Shown here piece by piece: positions 39,672 to 41,254 of a stretch of 41,254 nt of DNA. The first letter of the stretch is position 1. The number at the start of each line of letters is the position of its first letter. Source of the stretch: a virus; the IMG/VR virus record IMGVR_UViG_3300017917_000042, positions 1 to 41,254 of that record. One strand, written 5' to 3'. The notes beneath the pieces are model-generated. The model worked only from the letters and a program-made list of their open reading frames with translations. It had not been told where the DNA came from and did no database searches. The position numbers were made by a program, and so were the translations under genes.

Positions 39672-40562
39672 TTAACACCAGTTTTCTGTACCAGCTAGAG
39701 TATATACTAAATCACCAGGCGCTGATGGATTAGGTAATGTATTACCATTGTCATTAAAGAATGTAGCTGAATATGTTACCCCTGGATTTGCGTTTGTGAA
39801 GGGTGTAGCAAAGTTAGTTGAGAACTTATTCTTCAAACGCTGTGCATAATACGTATCACCGTCATCATAAATTGCAACGCTCATTGTGTTAGGTTCTGTT
39901 GGGCTATTTAAGTCTACTAATAAACAAGTAGAAACAGGATATACCTCACCGTTTGTTGTCAACCCGGTACCGTCTCTTGAAGCTGTGAAAATATCGTATT
40001 GTCCTGCAGTAGGATCAGCACCCAATGCCGCCCAATTAGTGTTACTAACTGTGGCAATCATATATGCTTGACCAGCGGCGATAGATTCATCTTGAATAAC
40101 ATCAGTAGTTCCTGCAACTAGGAAACTTCTAGAACCTTTTTGACGAACGATAGATCCATTGCCAACTGCTGTATAATACCATGCACTGTCAGTGACATTT
40201 ACAGCAGAAGGATCAGCTAATGTCAATTCTTCATCGTCAGTTGTGCCGTCATAGATACCTAATGAAGTATATCCGCCTGCGCCATCACTTACCCATAATT
40301 GACTTGAACTACGGAAAGCGTCAGTTGTAAAGTGGGTACCTGTACCTGTTACAGTTGCGCTTCCAGTGTCGGCTGTGATAGTACCTAAACCCTTTACAAG
40401 AATAGCAGTATCACACTGAATTTGTGTGGAGTTTTCATTAACACCACCCACGATACCAGGCTGATTTCCAGTGTAGTTGTTATCAGTTGACCCGTCGTTA
40501 GGGAAGCCTTGGTCAACAACCTGCTCACCCTGATATTTTCTAATTTTTAAAGCACGTCCCAT
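39672..40562 (-). CDS. beta-rich virion protein, MGRxLKI family (paralogue)
   Basis: 296 residues beginning MGRALKIRKYQGEQVVDQGF. It shares with 37460-38845 the N-terminus, the VRQKG-x-x-x-FLV motif, a PNTMS(V/I) motif, and the YMIATVSNTNWAALGADPTA / FTASRDGTG segment. It lacks the duplicated TYYVK module, so the paralogues differ mainly by inserted modules. It ends in LVYTLAGTENWC. The function is probably structural. AAAGGAAAA precedes the ATG behind an 84-nt structured leader. Confidence 0.75.
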   Translation of the reverse strand: MGRALKIRKYQGEQVVDQGFPNDGSTDNNYTGNQPGIVGGVNENSTQIQCDTAILVKGLGTITADTGSATVTGTGTHFTTDAFRSSSQLWVSDGAGGYTSLGIYDGTTDDEELTLADPSAVNVTDSAWYYTAVGNGSIVRQKGSRSFLVAGTTDVIQDESIAAGQAYMIATVSNTNWAALGADPTAGQYDIFTASRDGTGLTTNGEVYPVSTCLLVDLNSPTEPNTMSVAIYDDGDTYYAQRLKNKFSTNFATPFTNANPGVTYSATFFNDNGNTLPNPSAPGDLVYTLAGTENWC

Positions 40563-40584
40563 TTGTTTTTCCTTTATTTTGTAT

Positions 40585-40636
40585 GCGAGTTCTAGTCGCT
40601 ACGCAGTGGGTTACTGCATAAACTCTCCGAATGAGA
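40585..40636 (-). ncRNA. three-hairpin leader RNA, copy B
   Basis: In the leader of 39672-40562, minus strand 5' to 3': P1 TCTC/GAGA with loop ATTCG (40624-40636); P2 TATGCAGT/ACTGCGTA with loop AACCC (40600-40620); P3 GCGA/TCGC with loop CTAGAAC (40585-40599). The conserved core including P2, P3 and the joining sequence GAGAGTTTATGCAGTA is nearly identical to copy A, while the sequence on either side is diverged. Confidence 0.7.
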
Positions 40637-40646
40637 ATATATTATG

Positions 40647-40652
40647 TATTTA
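40647..40652 (-). promoter_or_regulatory. late-type box AGATAAATAC
   Basis: TAAATA, 84 nt before the ATG at 40562, ahead of the three-hairpin leader; the spacing is within one base of the paralogous gene. Confidence 0.6.
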
Positions 40653-40665
40653 TCTCAAATGTATA

Positions 40666-40953
40666 TTATTCTGTGCCAGTGTCAGGGTGATTTGCACCTA
40701 ATTCCGTAATACTGAATGCCCCTGCAGTACCTGCTACGTTGATGTATGCGATATAATTTCCCTGACCAACGATAACACTGTTCAATACTGTATTTGCCGG
40801 GACAATCTCACATGCCGTTAAGTTAGCAGTAACGCTTGAATTACCCACAGCAAATGCTATTGCAGATGTGGTTGTAGATATTCTTACTTTATCTGTAGTA
40901 GAAGCCGCTGTTCTTTGGCTTGATCCGTTAGCTGTATAAATTACCGATGCCAT
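40666..40953 (-). CDS. small beta-rich virion protein
   Basis: 95 residues beginning MASVIYTANGSSQRTAASTT. The protein is Ala/Thr/Ser/Val-rich with predicted beta strands and no charged clusters, like a small capsid-decoration or fibre-associated protein. AGGA precedes the ATG. It lies 13 nt after the stop of the partial protein at the window end and before the leader of the MGRALKI gene. No family is recognised. Confidence 0.65.
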   Translation of the reverse strand: MASVIYTANGSSQRTAASTTDKVRISTTTSAIAFAVGNSSVTANLTACEIVPANTVLNSVIVGQGNYIAYINVAGTAGAFSITELGANHPDTGTE

Positions 40954-40966
40954 TTTGTTTTCCTAA

Positions 40967-41254
40967 TTATAATCTACCGACAGCGATTTCAATAACGCCT
41001 TCGGTTCCGTCAAAGTTCTCTAATGCTTTGCCGATAACTGTTCCCATTGTTGGTGAGTTACTTGGTCTAGCGAAACCGTTTCCACCAGATACCATCATAT
41101 CACCTTTACGAATTGTGCCGCGAACTTTAGTTGGTACACGACCTTGTAGAGCGATTGCTACTGCAATACCTGGACATTTTGCATTCATTGCATATGCAGG
41201 ATCAGTAGATACTACACCTGCAGCTCTTGTAGTTCCGTCTTCTGCAACAGTAAC
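40967..41254 (-). CDS. virion protein C-terminal domain, N-terminus beyond window
   Basis: The frame is open to the window edge, giving at least 95 residues. The readable part, GVVSTDPAYAMNAK, then VAIALQGRVPTKVRGTIRKG, then DMMVSGGNGFARP and GTVIGKALENFDGTEGVIEI, is a C-terminal domain of a type found at the ends of fibre and other structural proteins of aquatic phages. An internal ATG at 41188 exists, but the domain clearly continues upstream, so the gene is larger. Self-assembly or chaperone-like trimerisation is a possible role of the domain; unproven here. Confidence 0.75.
   Translation of the reverse strand, partial: VTVAEDGTTRAAGVVSTDPAYAMNAKCPGIAVAIALQGRVPTKVRGTIRKGDMMVSGGNGFARPSNSPTMGTVIGKALENFDGTEGVIEIAVGRL

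Noticed and set aside
1-41254. CRISPR array, integrase or attachment site, insertion sequence, tRNA gene
   Set aside because: None was recognised: no regular spacer-repeat array, no transposase or recombinase motifs, no cloverleaf with T-arm consensus. A computed tRNA scan was not possible.

Overview
The window is an internal segment of a tailed-phage genome of the T4 superfamily (Caudoviricetes, myovirus morphology). The evidence is a set of T4-type proteins: tail sheath (gp18), tail tube (gp19), a tube-fold baseplate protein (gp54/gp48-like), neck proteins gp13 and gp14, tail-completion protein gp15, head-completion nuclease gp4, a gp16-like small terminase, a gp44-like clamp loader and a gp1-like dNMP kinase. 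Several conserved small proteins and the long beta-rich fibre proteins resemble those of aquatic T4-like phages. The host cannot be named from the sequence, but three good sigma-70-type promoters point to a host with an ordinary housekeeping sigma factor. Both ends of the window cut through genes, and no tRNA gene was recognised.

Layout. 1-1935 (minus): partial nucleotidyltransferase and small proteins. 1913-4994 (minus): ClpA-like unfoldase and a zinc-finger-less DnaJ. 5029-6763 (minus): holin-like protein and two unknowns. 6932-7729 (plus): PhoH-like ATPase. 7758-11405 (minus): clamp loader, GroES-like co-chaperonin, an orphan piece of DNA polymerase III alpha, and small conserved proteins. 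11418-19488 (minus): fibre/adhesin-type proteins with a GH19 endolysin among them. 19588-29100 (minus): acidic AT-hook protein, small terminase, gp4, baseplate/tube proteins and a very large sheath. 29222-33497: zinc-ribbon/HNH-like protein (plus), then dNMP kinase, gp13, a roughly 400-nt gene-free structured region, and a MazG operon (all minus). 33604-37130 (plus): gp14, gp15, Nudix. 37143-41254 (minus): coiled-coil membrane protein, two paralogous virion proteins with a shared leader RNA, a pirin-like protein and a partial structural protein.

Regulation can be read unusually well. Most virion genes follow a TAAATA box (usually GATAAATA), like the T4 late promoter. The distance from the box to the start codon is bimodal: 18-21 nt with a Shine-Dalgarno site between, or 4-6 nt with no usable Shine-Dalgarno site, which predicts leaderless mRNAs. 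Sigma-70-type promoters lie before dnaJ-clpA, the Pol III-like gene and the MazG operon, which are likely early genes. The first two of these also place the start codon at the predicted +1.

The strongest candidates for undescribed biology are: (1) the three-hairpin leader RNA shared by two virion genes, with a compensatory base-pair change; (2) the structured, ORF-free region at 31069-31464; (3) the bimodal, apparently leaderless promoter architecture.
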